From Flavobacteriaceae bacterium (GTDB lineage Bacteria; Bacteroidota; Bacteroidia; Flavobacteriales; Flavobacteriaceae): a DNA stretch of 11,584 bases. Shown here in pieces: positions 1-9,474 of this stretch; within the stretch, counting starts at the first letter, position 1; the number at the start of each line of letters is the position of its first letter. The stretch is from positions 1-11,584 of the forward strand of contig JAMOMG010000128.1 of NCBI GenBank assembly GCA_027068695.1. The letters run 5' to 3'. Made by a program: the position numbers and the translations under genes. The notes beneath the pieces are model-generated. The model worked only from the letters and a program-made list of their open reading frames with translations, ran no database searches and had not been told where the DNA came from.

Positions 1-755
1 CTTGTTTGTGTTTCTTCATACTGGTCTTTAAAATCTGGACTTGCATAAAATCCATTTGCACCAAATTTTCGTTGAGTAAATGAGGTTATTAAATTATAAT
101 TTTTAAAATTTGATTTAAAAAAGGCTGATGTATTTTCAAAATCTGTATTAAATCGATAACCATCTGATTCTTGATAATTTAGAGCTAAAAAAAGAGCTCC
201 ATTTTTAAATTTCTGACTATATGATGTCGTTGTTTTTTTATTATTATAGGAACCATACCCCATACTTAAATTTAATGCGTCATCTGTTATTTTTTTAGTA
301 ATAATATTTATTGCACCTGTAAAGGCATTTTGCCCGTATATGCGAGCTGCAGGGCCTTTAATAATTTCTATTCTTTCTATACTTTCTAGCTGTAAAATAG
401 CATTCATAGTGTGATGACCTGTCTGAATATCATCCATTTTTATACCATCTATAAGTACCAATGTTTGATTAAAATTCCCACCTCTTATGTATAAATCAGA
501 CTGCATACCATCAATCCCCCTACGTCTAATATCAATTCCAGCAACAGTTTGTAGTAAATCTTCAATATTTTTTGCTGAAGATTCAACTATATCATTGGCT
601 GTTATAAGTGTAATTGTACGTGATGTTTTAGAAAAAGGCAGAGAAATTCTATTTGATGTAATAGAAACCTCTTTTAATTTAATGGTATCTTTTTGAGCAT
701 TTACTGAAATACTAAAAAACAGTAAAACTATACTTAAATTATAGATTATTTTCAT
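1..755 (-). CDS. TonB-dependent outer-membrane receptor, N-terminal part (runs off left edge)
   Basis: This is the first 251 codons of an open frame without stops, cut by the window edge, so the C-terminal part of the barrel is missing. Residues 1-20 look like a Sec signal peptide (MKIIYNLSIVLLFFSISVNA, likely cleaved before QKD). A TonB-box-like stretch follows (IKLKEVSITSNR, about 25-36). A plug domain spans about 45-155, with NIEDLLQTVAGIDI, YIRGGNFNQTLVLIDG, ERIEIIKGPAARIYG and GAINIIT as the recognisable plug motifs. From about 160 the sequence alternates like beta-barrel strands. The family uses TonB/ExbBD energy to import a bound ligand across the outer membrane. The plug resembles BtuB-like (cobalamin) receptors of Bacteroidota, but the substrate cannot be settled from this part. 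The ATG at 753-755 is chosen because it begins the signal peptide; the ATG at 767-769 meets a stop after five codons. A terminator separates the gene from the rpoC unit, so it is probably transcribed on its own. Confidence 0.9.
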   Translation of the reverse strand, partial: MKIIYNLSIVLLFFSISVNAQKDTIKLKEVSITSNRISLPFSKTSRTITLITANDIVESSAKNIEDLLQTVAGIDIRRRGIDGMQSDLYIRGGNFNQTLVLIDGIKMDDIQTGHHTMNAILQLESIERIEIIKGPAARIYGQNAFTGAINIITKKITDDALNLSMGYGSYNNKKTTTSYSQKFKNGALFLALNYQESDGYRFNTDFENTSAFFKSNFKNYNLITSFTQRKFGANGFYASPDFKDQYEETQT

Positions 756-782
756 TTATTTAATTTCATAATTACAAAGCGG

Positions 783-790
783 CAAAGCTA
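783..790 (-). promoter_or_regulatory. Candidate Bacteroidota -7 promoter element for the TonB-dependent receptor gene
   Basis: Read on the minus strand this is TAGCTTTG, an exact match to the TAnnTTTG -7 consensus of the Bacteroidota primary sigma factor. It lies between the preceding terminator and the receptor start at 755. It would place transcription initiation near 775-778 and give a leader of roughly 20 nt. No good TTG -33 element is found at the usual spacing (the nearest TTG, at 825-823, is too far), so the call rests on the -7 match and its location. Confidence 0.4.
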
Positions 791-825
791 AAAATAAGAT
801 TTTATGTAGCATACTTTTTTAACAA

Positions 826-855
826 AAAAGAGCCGAACAAATGTTCGACTCTTTT
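826..855 (-). terminator. Intrinsic terminator of the ribosomal protein/rpoBC/DUF3467 unit
   Basis: Positions 826-838 and 843-855 form a 13-bp stem around a 4-nt loop (839-842), starting 5 nt after the DUF3467 stop codon. Position 833 opposite 848 is a C/A mismatch on the plus strand but a G-U wobble in minus-strand RNA, so the hairpin is continuous only for the minus-strand transcript. The 3' arm ends in CUCUUUU and continues UU-G-UU, giving a six-U run. This fits a terminator closing the minus-strand unit and separating it from the receptor gene. Confidence 0.8.
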
Positions 856-860
856 ACTTT

Positions 861-1175
861 TTATGCTTCTCCAGTGGGTCCAAAATTCATTGGAATTGGA
901 GGCTGTTCATAATCTTTTATTTCACCATGACTTTTCTCAAATCTTTTTACATTTTCAGCGAGTGCTTTTACTAGCCTCTTTGCATGCTGAGGAGTTAAAA
1001 TTATTCTTGATTTAACTTTTGCCTTGGGTTGCCCAGGCATTACGCTAACAAAATCAACAATAAATTCTGAAACTGAATGATTAATGATAGCCAAATTTGC
1101 ATAAATACCTTCAGCTATTTTTTCATCTAATTCAATATTAATTTGCCCCTCGTTTTTAGATTTTTGATCACTCAT
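861..1175 (-). CDS. DUF3467 domain-containing protein
   Basis: A 104-residue protein that I recognise as the DUF3467 family, whose function is unknown to me; its length is typical of that family. It has a polar N-terminus (about 1-12), then a segment beginning INIELDEKIAEGIYANLAII. Next come a probable strand (VSEFIVDFVSVMPGQ, about 35-49), a basic strand (AKVKSRIILTPQHAKRL), an amphipathic helix (about 62-83) and a proline-rich tail (QPPIPMNFGP). There is no signal peptide, membrane segment or cysteine, so it is presumably cytoplasmic. The ATG lies two bases after the rpoC stop codon (TAA-TT-ATG) and a terminator follows, so it is almost certainly co-transcribed and possibly translationally coupled with rpoC. 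A role connected with RNA polymerase is suggested only by this position. A TCACTC run without any purine-rich ribosome-binding site surrounds the start. Confidence 0.9.
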   Translation of the reverse strand: MSDQKSKNEGQINIELDEKIAEGIYANLAIINHSVSEFIVDFVSVMPGQPKAKVKSRIILTPQHAKRLVKALAENVKRFEKSHGEIKDYEQPPIPMNFGPTGEA

Positions 1176-1177
1176 AA

Positions 1178-4100
1178 TTATAAACTTGATTCCATTTCTT
1201 CTTTTGACCCTACAATAATATTATCGTATTCTCTCATACCTGTACCTGCTGGAATTCGTTTACCAACAATTACATTTTCCTTCAATCCTTCCAATGTATC
1301 AACTTTACCACTAACTGCAGCTTCATTTAATACTTTTGTTGTTTCTTGGAATGACGCAGCAGAAATAAATGATTTAGTTTGTAAAGAAGCTCTCGTAATC
1401 CCTTGTAAAATCTGTTCAGCTGTTGCTGGTTTAGCATCTCTAGCTTCAACTAAATTTTTATCTTCTCTTCTCAATACTGAATTTTCGTCACGTAATTGAC
1501 GAGAAGTAATTATTTGACCTTCTTTTAAATTTTCAGAATCTCCTGCATTTTCAACAACTTTCATTCCGTAAATTTTATCATTTTCCTCAATAAAATCATT
1601 TTTATGGATTAATTGATTCTCTAAAAATAATGTATCCCCAGAATCAATAATTTTCACTTTACGCATCATTTGACGAACTACAACTTCAAAATGTTTGTCG
1701 TTAATTTTTACACCTTGCAAACGATATACTTCCTGAATTTCATTTACTAAATATTCTTGAACTTTACCTGGCCCTTGAATATTTAAAATATCATTTGGTG
1801 TAACAGCTCCTTCTGATAAAGGCATACCTGCTTTGATAAAATCATTTTCTTGAACTAAAATTTGATTAGAAAGTTTAATTAAATATTTCTTAATCTCACC
1901 TAGTTTAGATTCTACAATAATTTCACGATTTCCACGCTTAATTTTCCCAAAAGAAACTACACCATCAATTTCAGAAACAACAGCAGGATTAGATGGATTA
2001 CGTGCTTCAAATAATTCTGTTACACGTGGTAAACCACCGGTAATATCTCCAGATCTTCCCGACTTACGAGGAATTTTAACAATTACCTTACCTGATACAA
2101 TTTTTTCGCCATCTTCAACAATTAAATGTGCACCTACTGGTAAATTATAAGATCTTATTACATTATCATTATCATCCATCACCAATAAAGTTGGAATGGT
2201 TTTTTTATTTTTAGATTCAATAATAACTTTTTCTTGGAAACCTGTTTGCTCATCAATTTCAACGAGGTAATTAAGACCTACTTCAATATTTTCAAACTGA
2301 ATTGTTCCTGCAAATTCTGAAACAATTACTCCATTAAATGGATCCCATTTACAAATTATATCTTCTTTTTTAAGTTTTTGTCCATTTTTCACAAAAATGG
2401 TTGAACCATAAGGGATATTATTTGTACTTAGTACCAGTCCTGTTTTTTCATCAACAACTTTAATTTCAGAAGTTCTAGAAATTACAATATTAATACTCTT
2501 TCCATCATTATCCGTTCCTTTAACAGTTCTTAAGTCATCAATTACGGCTTTTCCTGCAAATTTAGTTTGTAAATTATTGTCCTCTGAAATATTTCCCGCA
2601 ACACCCCCAACGTGGAATGTTCTAAGTGTTAACTGTGTACCTGGTTCACCTATTGATTGTGCTGCAACAACTCCAACAGCCTCTCCTTTCTGCACCATTT
2701 TTTTGGTTGATAAACTATGCCCATAACATTTCGCACAAATACCTTTTTTAGCTTCACAAGTTAATGCTGAGCGTACTTCAACTCCATTTATAGGTGAGTT
2801 TTCTATACGTTTTGCTATTTCTTCAGAAATTTCTTCACCAGACCTAACCAACACTTCTTCGGTAACAGGGTCAATAACATCGTGTAAAGATACACGTCCT
2901 TCAATCCTTTCACTTAAAGTCTCAACAATTTCATCATTCTTTTTAAGTGGCTGTACAATTAATCCTCTTAGAGTACCACAATCATTTTCATTAATAATAA
3001 CATCTTGTGAAACATCAACCAATCTACGAGTTAAATAACCTGCATCAGCAGTTTTTAACGCCGTATCGGCTAAACCTTTACGAGCACCGTGAGTTGAAAT
3101 AAAATATTCTAAAATTGATAAACCTTCTTTAAAGTTTGATAAAATTGGATTTTCAATAATTTCACCACCACTAGATGTAGATTTTTTAGGTTTTGCCATT
3201 AATCCACGCATACCTGTTAATTGGCGAATTTGTTCTTTAGAACCCCTTGCACCAGAATCTAACATCATAAATACTGAATTAAACCCTTGTTGATCTTCAC
3301 GTAAACGTTTCATAGAAAGTTCAGTTAAACGATTGTTCGTAGATCCCCAAATGTCAATTACTTGGTTATAACGTTCCTTATTGGTTAGCATACCCATATT
3401 ATAGTTTGCCATAATATTGTCAACCTGTGCGTTGGCATCAGCAATCATTGTATATTTTTCTGGCGGGATAATAATATCTCCCAAACTAAATGATAAACCT
3501 CCTTTAAACGCGAAGGTATATCCCATAGATTTCATTGCATCTAAAAACTTACCTGTAGTTGGAACATCGGTTACTTTTAAAACTTTTCCAATAATATCTC
3601 TCAAAGATTTTTTAGTAAGTACTTCATTAATATAACCTGCTTCAATTGGAACAACTTCATTAAATAACACTCTACCTACTGTGGTTTCAATTATTTGGTT
3701 AACAAGTTCTCCTTCTTCATTAAAATCTTTCGTTCTTACTTTAATTCTCGCATTTAAATCAACTCTCTTTTCATTGAAAGCAATGGTAACTTCTTGAGGA
3801 GAATAAAAAGTTAATCCTTCTCCTTTTACATGATATTCAGGAGTCGATTTTCTTTCCTTAGTCATATAGTACAATCCCAATACCATATCTTGTGATGGTA
3901 CTGTAATTGGTGCTCCATTTGCTGGATTTAAAATATTATGAGACCCCAGCATTAACAATTGACACTCTAAAATAGCTTCAGGTCCTAATGGCAAATGTAC
4001 TGCCATTTGGTCACCATCAAAATCGGCATTAAATGCTGTACAGGCCAATGGGTGTAATTGTAAAGCTTTACCTTCAATTAATTTTGGCTGAAAAGCTTGA

Positions 4101-5452
4101 ATACCTAAACGGTGTAATGTAGGAGCTCGGTTAAGTAATACAGGATGTCCTTTTAAAACATTTTCTAAAATATCCCATACAACTGGCTCTCTTTTATCTA
4201 TAATTTTCTTTGCAGATTTAACTGTTTTTACAATTCCTCTTTCAATTAATTTTCTAATCACAAAAGGTTTGTAAAGTTCAGCAGCCATATCTTTTGGTAT
4301 ACCGCATTCAAATAATTTTAACTCAGGGCCTACAACAATTACAGAACGAGCAGAATAATCAACACGTTTACCTAATAAGTTTTGACGGAAACGTCCTTGT
4401 TTCCCTTTTAAGGAATCGGATAACGATTTTAATGGTCTATTAGATTCTGTTTTTACTGCTGAAGATTTACGTGTATTATCAAATAATGAATCTACTGATT
4501 CTTGTAACATACGCTTTTCATTACGTAAAATTACTTCAGGAGCTTTAATTTCAACCAATCTTTTTAAACGATTGTTACGTATAATAACTCTTCGGTATAA
4601 ATCATTTAAATCTGAAGTTGCAAATCTACCACCATCTAAAGGTACTAATGGACGTAATTCTGGTGGAGTCACCGGTATTACCTTCATTATCATCCATTCA
4701 GGGCGATTTTCTCTATTTTTATTTGCATCTCTAAATGCTTGAACAACATTTAATCTTTTTAATGCTTCTGTTTTACGTTGTTTAGATGTTTCAGTATTTG
4801 CTTTGTGTCGCAATTCATAAGATAATTCATCTAGATCAATACGGTTGAATAAATCAATTAAACAAGCAGCACCCATTTTAGCTATAAACTTGTCTGGGTC
4901 ATTATCATCTAAATATTGATTCTCAATTGGAAAACTTTCAAGAATATCTAAATACTCTTCTTCTGTTAAGAAATCCATTTTCTGTAATGGTTCTCCTTCA
5001 GAATTAGTTGCTCCAGCCGGTTGAATTACTACATAACGCTCGTAGTAAATAATCATATCTAACTTTTTAGAAGGTAACCCTAATAGGTATCCCATTTTAT
5101 TAGGTAATGATTTAAAATACCAAATGTGAGCTACAGGAACCACCAAGTTAATATGCCCTACCCTGTCTCTACGAACTTTCTTTTCAGTTACTTCAACACC
5201 ACAACGGTCACATACTATTCCTTTATAACGAATTCTCTTGTATTTTCCACAAGCACATTCATAATCTTTTATTGGTCCAAAAATACGTTCACAAAACAAT
5301 CCATCTCTTTCAGGTTTATGTGTTCGGTAATTAATAGTTTCTGGTTTTAATACTTCTCCTCTTGATTTCTCAAGAATTGCTTCAGGAGATGCTAAACCAA
5401 TTGAAATTTTATTAAATTTTTTTACAGTGTATTTCTCGTTTTTTCTTGCCAT
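1178..5452 (-). CDS. rpoC: DNA-directed RNA polymerase subunit beta'
   Basis: Full-length 1424-residue beta' subunit, about the size usual for Flavobacteriia. With beta it forms the polymerase active site. The N-terminal zinc-binding domain has Cys66, Cys68, Cys81 and Cys84. The absolutely conserved catalytic NADFDGD motif is at 475-481, whose three aspartates hold the catalytic magnesium. The second zinc site uses Cys825, Cys899, Cys906 and Cys909. The bridge helix lies at about 780-815 ([18 protein letters not shown] and following). The trigger-loop N-terminal half ([21 protein letters not shown]) is at 930-950 and resumes near [16 protein letters not shown] at 1136-1151. The roughly 185 residues in between match the SI3-type insertion (sandwich-barrel hybrid motifs) also seen in E. 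coli. All key residues are intact. The start ATG is followed by the expected [13 protein letters not shown]; the upstream region is AT-rich without a Shine-Dalgarno site. It lies 86 bp after rpoB, with a hairpin in the gap, and 2 bp before the DUF3467 gene. Confidence 0.99.
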   Translation of the reverse strand: MARKNEKYTVKKFNKISIGLASPEAILEKSRGEVLKPETINYRTHKPERDGLFCERIFGPIKDYECACGKYKRIRYKGIVCDRCGVEVTEKKVRRDRVGHINLVVPVAHIWYFKSLPNKMGYLLGLPSKKLDMIIYYERYVVIQPAGATNSEGEPLQKMDFLTEEEYLDILESFPIENQYLDDNDPDKFIAKMGAACLIDLFNRIDLDELSYELRHKANTETSKQRKTEALKRLNVVQAFRDANKNRENRPEWMIMKVIPVTPPELRPLVPLDGGRFATSDLNDLYRRVIIRNNRLKRLVEIKAPEVILRNEKRMLQESVDSLFDNTRKSSAVKTESNRPLKSLSDSLKGKQGRFRQNLLGKRVDYSARSVIVVGPELKLFECGIPKDMAAELYKPFVIRKLIERGIVKTVKSAKKIIDKREPVVWDILENVLKGHPVLLNRAPTLHRLGIQAFQPKLIEGKALQLHPLACTAFNADFDGDQMAVHLPLGPEAILECQLLMLGSHNILNPANGAPITVPSQDMVLGLYYMTKERKSTPEYHVKGEGLTFYSPQEVTIAFNEKRVDLNARIKVRTKDFNEEGELVNQIIETTVGRVLFNEVVPIEAGYINEVLTKKSLRDIIGKVLKVTDVPTTGKFLDAMKSMGYTFAFKGGLSFSLGDIIIPPEKYTMIADANAQVDNIMANYNMGMLTNKERYNQVIDIWGSTNNRLTELSMKRLREDQQGFNSVFMMLDSGARGSKEQIRQLTGMRGLMAKPKKSTSSGGEIIENPILSNFKEGLSILEYFISTHGARKGLADTALKTADAGYLTRRLVDVSQDVIINENDCGTLRGLIVQPLKKNDEIVETLSERIEGRVSLHDVIDPVTEEVLVRSGEEISEEIAKRIENSPINGVEVRSALTCEAKKGICAKCYGHSLSTKKMVQKGEAVGVVAAQSIGEPGTQLTLRTFHVGGVAGNISEDNNLQTKFAGKAVIDDLRTVKGTDNDGKSINIVISRTSEIKVVDEKTGLVLSTNNIPYGSTIFVKNGQKLKKEDIICKWDPFNGVIVSEFAGTIQFENIEVGLNYLVEIDEQTGFQEKVIIESKNKKTIPTLLVMDDNDNVIRSYNLPVGAHLIVEDGEKIVSGKVIVKIPRKSGRSGDITGGLPRVTELFEARNPSNPAVVSEIDGVVSFGKIKRGNREIIVESKLGEIKKYLIKLSNQILVQENDFIKAGMPLSEGAVTPNDILNIQGPGKVQEYLVNEIQEVYRLQGVKINDKHFEVVVRQMMRKVKIIDSGDTLFLENQLIHKNDFIEENDKIYGMKVVENAGDSENLKEGQIITSRQLRDENSVLRREDKNLVEARDAKPATAEQILQGITRASLQTKSFISAASFQETTKVLNEAAVSGKVDTLEGLKENVIVGKRIPAGTGMREYDNIIVGSKEEMESSL

Positions 5453-5498
5453 AATATAATGATGGATTCGAATTTTAAAAATGTAAAAATATAAATGA

Positions 5499-5526
5499 AT
5501 AACTAGGAGGAAAACCTCCTAGTTAT
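5499..5526 (-). promoter_or_regulatory. Perfect 12-bp hairpin between rpoB and rpoC
   Basis: Positions 5499-5510 and 5515-5526 are perfect inverted complements (ATAACTAGGAGG on the left arm) around a 4-nt loop that reads UUUU in the minus-strand RNA. It sits 12 nt after the rpoB stop and 46 nt before the rpoC start. No uninterrupted U-tract follows (UCAUUUAUAUUUUUAC), so a full terminator is unlikely. A processing site, an mRNA-stability element or a partial attenuator is more plausible. The stem contains AGGAGG paired with CCUCCU. I see no Bacteroidota -7 element in this gap. Confidence 0.7.
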
Positions 5527-5538
5527 ATCTTTTAGTTA

Positions 5539-8500
5539 TTATTCTTCTAACCTAACGTCTAATCCAAGACCTCTAAGCTCGTGCATTAATACGTTAAATG
5601 ATTCTGGTAAACCTGGTTCTGGCATTGGATCTCCTTTAACAATAGCTTCATACGTTTTAGCTCTTCCTAAAACATCATCTGATTTTACTGTCAAAATTTC
5701 ACGTAAAGTACTTGATGCTCCATAAGCTTCAAGTGCCCAAACTTCCATTTCTCCAAAACGTTGACCTCCAAATTGTGCTTTACCACCAAGTGGTTGCTGT
5801 GTAATTAATGAATAAGGGCCTATTGAACGCGCATGCATTTTATCATCAATCATATGACCTAATTTAATCATATAAATAACTCCAACTGTTGCTTTTTGAT
5901 CAAATCGTTCTCCAGTTCCACCATCATATAGATAAGTGTGCCCATACTGTGGTACTCCTGCGTCATCAGTTAATTTATCAATCTCATCAATAGTTGCTCC
6001 ATCAAAAATAGGTGTTGCAAACTTTTTCCCAGTTTTTTGACCTGCCCATCCAAGAACAGTTTCATAAATTTGTCCAATGTTCATACGTGATGGTACACCA
6101 AGTGGGTTTAACACAATATCAACAGGGGTTCCATCTTCCAAGAAAGGCATATCTTCTTGACGAACAATACGAGCAACAATACCTTTATTTCCATGTCGTC
6201 CGGCCATTTTATCACCTACTTTTAACTTACGTTTTTTAGCAACATATACTTTTGCTAATTTTAAAATTCCTGCAGGCAACTCATCACCAACTGAAACTGT
6301 AAATTTTTCACGTCGTAAACCTCCTTGTAAATCATTCACCTTAATTTTATAATTGTGAATTAATTCAACAACTAATTTATTAAGATGACTATCCGTAGTC
6401 CAAGTTCCTTTAGTTAAATATGCAAAATCTGGAACAGAGTTTAACATTTTTAACGTGTACTTTTTCCCTTTTTGAAGTATTTCCTCTCCTAAATCATTTT
6501 GAACTCCTTGTGACGTTTTCCCACTTATTAGTGAAAACAATTTATCTGTTAATACCGAACGTAATTCTTCAAACTTCGCAGTGTATTTACTCTCTAAATT
6601 AGCAATACTAATTTTATCTTGAGCACGTTTAGATTTATCTTTTACCGCACGTTCAAATAACTTTTTATCTATAACAACACCTCTTAATGAAGGTGATGCT
6701 TTTAAAGAGGCATCTTTTACATCTCCTGCTTTATCTCCAAAAATTGCTCTTAGTAATTTTTCTTCTGGTGTAGGGTCTGATTCACCCTTTGGTGTAATTT
6801 TACCAATTAAGATATCTCCTGGTTTTACTTCAGCACCAATACGAATCATTCCATTTTCATCTAAATCTTTAGTAGCTTCTTCTGAAACGTTTGGAATATC
6901 ATTTGTTAATTCTTCAGCACCTAATTTAGTATCTCTAACATCCATTGAATATTCATCAATGTGAATAGATGTAAAGATATCTTCTTTTACAACTTTTTCA
7001 GAAATTACAATTGCATCTTCAAAGTTATATCCTTTCCAAGGCATAAAGGCAACTTTCATATTTCTACCTAATGCCAATTCACCGTTTTGTGTAGCATATC
7101 CTTCACAAAGCACCTGCCCTTTTTCAACTCTATCTCCTTTTTTAACAATAGGTTTTAAGTTAATTGAAGTTCCTTGATTTGTTTTTCTAAACTTAATTAA
7201 ATTGTATGTTTTACTATCTCCGTCAAAGCTAACAACACGATCCTCATCAGTTCTGTCATATTTAATTTCTATAGTATTTGCATCAACATACTCTACCAAA
7301 CCAGCTCCTTCTGCATTCATTAATATTCGAGAATCTTTTGCTACTCTACGCTCTAAACCAGTACCAACAATTGGAGATTCTGGTTTCATTAAAGGTACAG
7401 CTTGACGCATCATATTTGATCCCATCAATGCTCGGTTGGCATCATCATGCTCCAAAAATGGAATTAATGAAGCTGAGATTGAGGCAATTTGATTAGGAGC
7501 TACATCCATATAATTTACCTTAGTAGGTTCAACTACAGGATAATCAGCTTCTTCTCGAACAATAACTTTGTCATCAGTAAATTTCCCATTTTCATCTAAA
7601 GGAAGATTCGATTGCGCAAACTTCATTCCTTCTTCTTCTTCTGCACTTAAGTATTTAGGTTCGCTAGCAATATTTACACTACCTTCTTTCACCTCTCTGT
7701 ACGGAGTTTCAATAAATCCTAAGTTATTTACCTTTGCAAAAACTGCCAAAGATGAAATTAAACCAATATTTGGTCCTTCAGGAGTTTCAATCGGACATAA
7801 ACGCCCGTAATGTGTATAGTGAACATCACGCACCTCGAACCCTGCTCTTTCTCTAGATAAACCTCCTGGCCCTAATGCTGATAATCTTCTTTTATGTGTA
7901 ATCTCAGCCAATGGATTTGTTTGATCCATAAATTGAGATAACTGATTTGTTCCAAAAAATGAGTTTATAACAGATGATAATGTTTTAGCATTAATCAAAT
8001 CTATTGGTGTAAACACCTCATTATCACGTACATTCATACGTTCACGAATGGTACGAGCCATACGAGATAAACCAACACCAAACTGACTTGCTAATTGTTC
8101 TCCAACTGTACGTACACGACGATTAGATAAATGATCAATATCATCTACTTCAGCTTTAGAATTTACTAATTTTATCAAATTTTTGATAATGGTTATAATA
8201 TCTAATTTTGTTAAAACTTTTTGATCTATACTTTCGTTTAAGTTTAACTTTTTATTCATTCTGTAACGACCTACTTCACCTAAGTTGTAACGTTGTTCAG
8301 AAAAGAATAATTTATCTATAATACCTTTTGCTGTTTCAAAATCTGGCGGTTCGGCATTACGTAATTGTCTATAGATATGTTCAACTGCTTCTTTTTCAGA
8401 ATTTGTTGGATCTTTTTGAAGTGTATTATGAATAATTGCATAATCTGCCATTTCACCATCTTCTTTATGGAGTAAAATGGTTTTTGAGCCAGATTCTATA

Positions 8501-9354
8501 ATTTCTTCAATTTGTTCTTTTTCTAAAATTGTATCTCTATCTAATACTATTTCATTTCTTTCAATAGAAACCACTTCACCTGTATCTTCATCAACAAAGT
8601 CTTCAAACCAAGTTTTTAATACACGGGCTGCTAATTTTCTACCTAGTACTTTTTTAAGACCACTTTTTGAAACCTTCACTTCTTCTGCAAGGTCGAAAAT
8701 TTCAAGAATATCTTTATCTCTTTCGTAACCAATAGCTCTAAACAGCGTAGTTACAGGTAATTTTTTCTTTCTATCAATATAAGCATACATTACTTGATTG
8801 ATATCTGTTGCAAACTCAATCCAAGAGCCTTTAAAAGGAATTACTCTTGCTGAATATAATTTTGTTCCATTTGCGTGGAACGACTGTCCAAAAAATACTC
8901 CTGGTGAACGATGCAATTGAGAAACAACAACTCTTTCTGCCCCATTGATACAAAAAGTACCACTGTGAGTCATATATGGAATTGTACCAAGATAAACATC
9001 TTGTACTATTGTTTCAAAATCTTCATGTTCTGGATCTGTACAGTATAATTTTAGACGTGCTTTTAAAGGAACACAGTAGGTTAAACCTCTTTCTATACAC
9101 TCTTGGATAGAATATCTGGGAGGATCTACGAAATAGTCTATAAACTCTAGTACAAAATTGTTTCGAGTATCAGTAATTGGGAAGTTGTCAAGGAAGGTTT
9201 TATATAATCCTTCGGTACTTCGTTCGTCAGCTTTGGTTTTAAGTTGGAAAAAATCTTGAAATGATTTCACTTGAATATCTAGAAAATCTGGATATTCCAT
9301 TACCAATTTTGCTGATGCAAAGTTTATTCTTTCGGTGAATTTTTTTGTGGCCAA
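5539..9354 (-). CDS. rpoB: DNA-directed RNA polymerase subunit beta (TTG start)
   Basis: Full-length 1271-residue beta subunit. The N-terminal lobe runs from [18 protein letters not shown], with the [17 protein letters not shown] motif at 137-153. The rifampicin pocket is at about 468-498 ([20 protein letters not shown], then LSALGPGG), with Gln474, Asp477, His487 and Ser492 all in the usual drug-sensitive state. The [15 protein letters not shown] motif is at 519-533, the active-site region [10 protein letters not shown] at 773-782, and [12 protein letters not shown] at 1047-1058. The C-terminal clamp region contains [22 protein letters not shown] helical segment at about 905-1020 corresponds to the SI2-type lineage insertion. 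The start is read as TTG at 9352-9354, because the frame has a stop at 9367-9369, four codons upstream, and no ATG or GTG between. The first internal Met (residue 19) would delete the conserved NFASAK segment. A hairpin separates it from rplL and another from rpoC. Confidence 0.98.
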   Translation of the reverse strand: MATKKFTERINFASAKLVMEYPDFLDIQVKSFQDFFQLKTKADERSTEGLYKTFLDNFPITDTRNNFVLEFIDYFVDPPRYSIQECIERGLTYCVPLKARLKLYCTDPEHEDFETIVQDVYLGTIPYMTHSGTFCINGAERVVVSQLHRSPGVFFGQSFHANGTKLYSARVIPFKGSWIEFATDINQVMYAYIDRKKKLPVTTLFRAIGYERDKDILEIFDLAEEVKVSKSGLKKVLGRKLAARVLKTWFEDFVDEDTGEVVSIERNEIVLDRDTILEKEQIEEIIESGSKTILLHKEDGEMADYAIIHNTLQKDPTNSEKEAVEHIYRQLRNAEPPDFETAKGIIDKLFFSEQRYNLGEVGRYRMNKKLNLNESIDQKVLTKLDIITIIKNLIKLVNSKAEVDDIDHLSNRRVRTVGEQLASQFGVGLSRMARTIRERMNVRDNEVFTPIDLINAKTLSSVINSFFGTNQLSQFMDQTNPLAEITHKRRLSALGPGGLSRERAGFEVRDVHYTHYGRLCPIETPEGPNIGLISSLAVFAKVNNLGFIETPYREVKEGSVNIASEPKYLSAEEEEGMKFAQSNLPLDENGKFTDDKVIVREEADYPVVEPTKVNYMDVAPNQIASISASLIPFLEHDDANRALMGSNMMRQAVPLMKPESPIVGTGLERRVAKDSRILMNAEGAGLVEYVDANTIEIKYDRTDEDRVVSFDGDSKTYNLIKFRKTNQGTSINLKPIVKKGDRVEKGQVLCEGYATQNGELALGRNMKVAFMPWKGYNFEDAIVISEKVVKEDIFTSIHIDEYSMDVRDTKLGAEELTNDIPNVSEEATKDLDENGMIRIGAEVKPGDILIGKITPKGESDPTPEEKLLRAIFGDKAGDVKDASLKASPSLRGVVIDKKLFERAVKDKSKRAQDKISIANLESKYTAKFEELRSVLTDKLFSLISGKTSQGVQNDLGEEILQKGKKYTLKMLNSVPDFAYLTKGTWTTDSHLNKLVVELIHNYKIKVNDLQGGLRREKFTVSVGDELPAGILKLAKVYVAKKRKLKVGDKMAGRHGNKGIVARIVRQEDMPFLEDGTPVDIVLNPLGVPSRMNIGQIYETVLGWAGQKTGKKFATPIFDGATIDEIDKLTDDAGVPQYGHTYLYDGGTGERFDQKATVGVIYMIKLGHMIDDKMHARSIGPYSLITQQPLGGKAQFGGQRFGEMEVWALEAYGASSTLREILTVKSDDVLGRAKTYEAIVKGDPMPEPGLPESFNVLMHELRGLGLDVRLEE

Positions 9355-9414
9355 TGGACAAAAACTTTAGGTTAAAAAACTATTAAAATATAAGAACGAA
9401 TATATACGCAAAAT

Positions 9415-9450
9415 GGTTTAGGTCTAAGGATTATACCTAAGACCTAAACC
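9415..9450 (-). terminator. Hairpin between rplL and rpoB: probable attenuator or processing site
   Basis: GGTTTAGGTCT at 9415-9425 pairs perfectly with 9440-9450. Inside lies one mismatch (9426/9439), three more pairs (9427-9429 with 9436-9438) and a 6-nt loop. It begins 24 nt after the rplL stop and ends 60 nt before the rpoB start. The minus-strand RNA continues AUUUUGCG, a short and weak U-run, so partial rather than complete termination is inferred. In E. coli the same junction carries an attenuator and an RNase III site that lower polymerase expression relative to the ribosomal proteins; a similar role here is by analogy. No TAnnTTTG element is seen in the gap, so rpoB most likely depends on read-through. 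Confidence 0.6.
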
Positions 9451-9474
9451 TTAAATTGTTTAGCGATTGAAAGC

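Noticed and set aside
487..696. Open frame of 69 codons on the plus strand
   Set aside because: It lies antisense inside the receptor gene, which has a signal peptide and recognisable plug motifs; the plus-strand translation has no recognisable features.
756..825. Cobalamin riboswitch upstream of the receptor gene
   Set aside because: The space between terminator and start is about 70 bp, too short for the aptamer, and no B12-box-like sequence is seen.
1143..1499. Open frame of 118 codons on the plus strand over the rpoC 3' end
   Set aside because: It is antisense to rpoC and the DUF3467 start. Its translation is a serine/leucine-rich sequence typical of reverse-strand shadows of AT-rich genes.
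948..5450. Possible unusual insertion in beta' (rpoC)
   Set aside because: The extra segment between the trigger-loop halves corresponds to the SI3-type insertion known from other phyla including E. coli, so it is not novel.
5515..5520. AGGAGG on the minus strand as a Shine-Dalgarno site for rpoC
   Set aside because: It is more than 60 nt upstream of the rpoC ATG, is buried in a perfect stem, and Bacteroidota rarely use Shine-Dalgarno initiation.
7202..7810. Several overlapping plus-strand open frames inside rpoB
   Set aside because: All are antisense shadows of a highly conserved coding region, with no promoter or family similarity seen.
9391..9410. TATATTCG on the minus strand as a -7 element for rpoB
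   Set aside because: It misses the TAnnTTTG consensus in a key base and has no TTG at suitable spacing upstream; read-through from rplL explains expression better.
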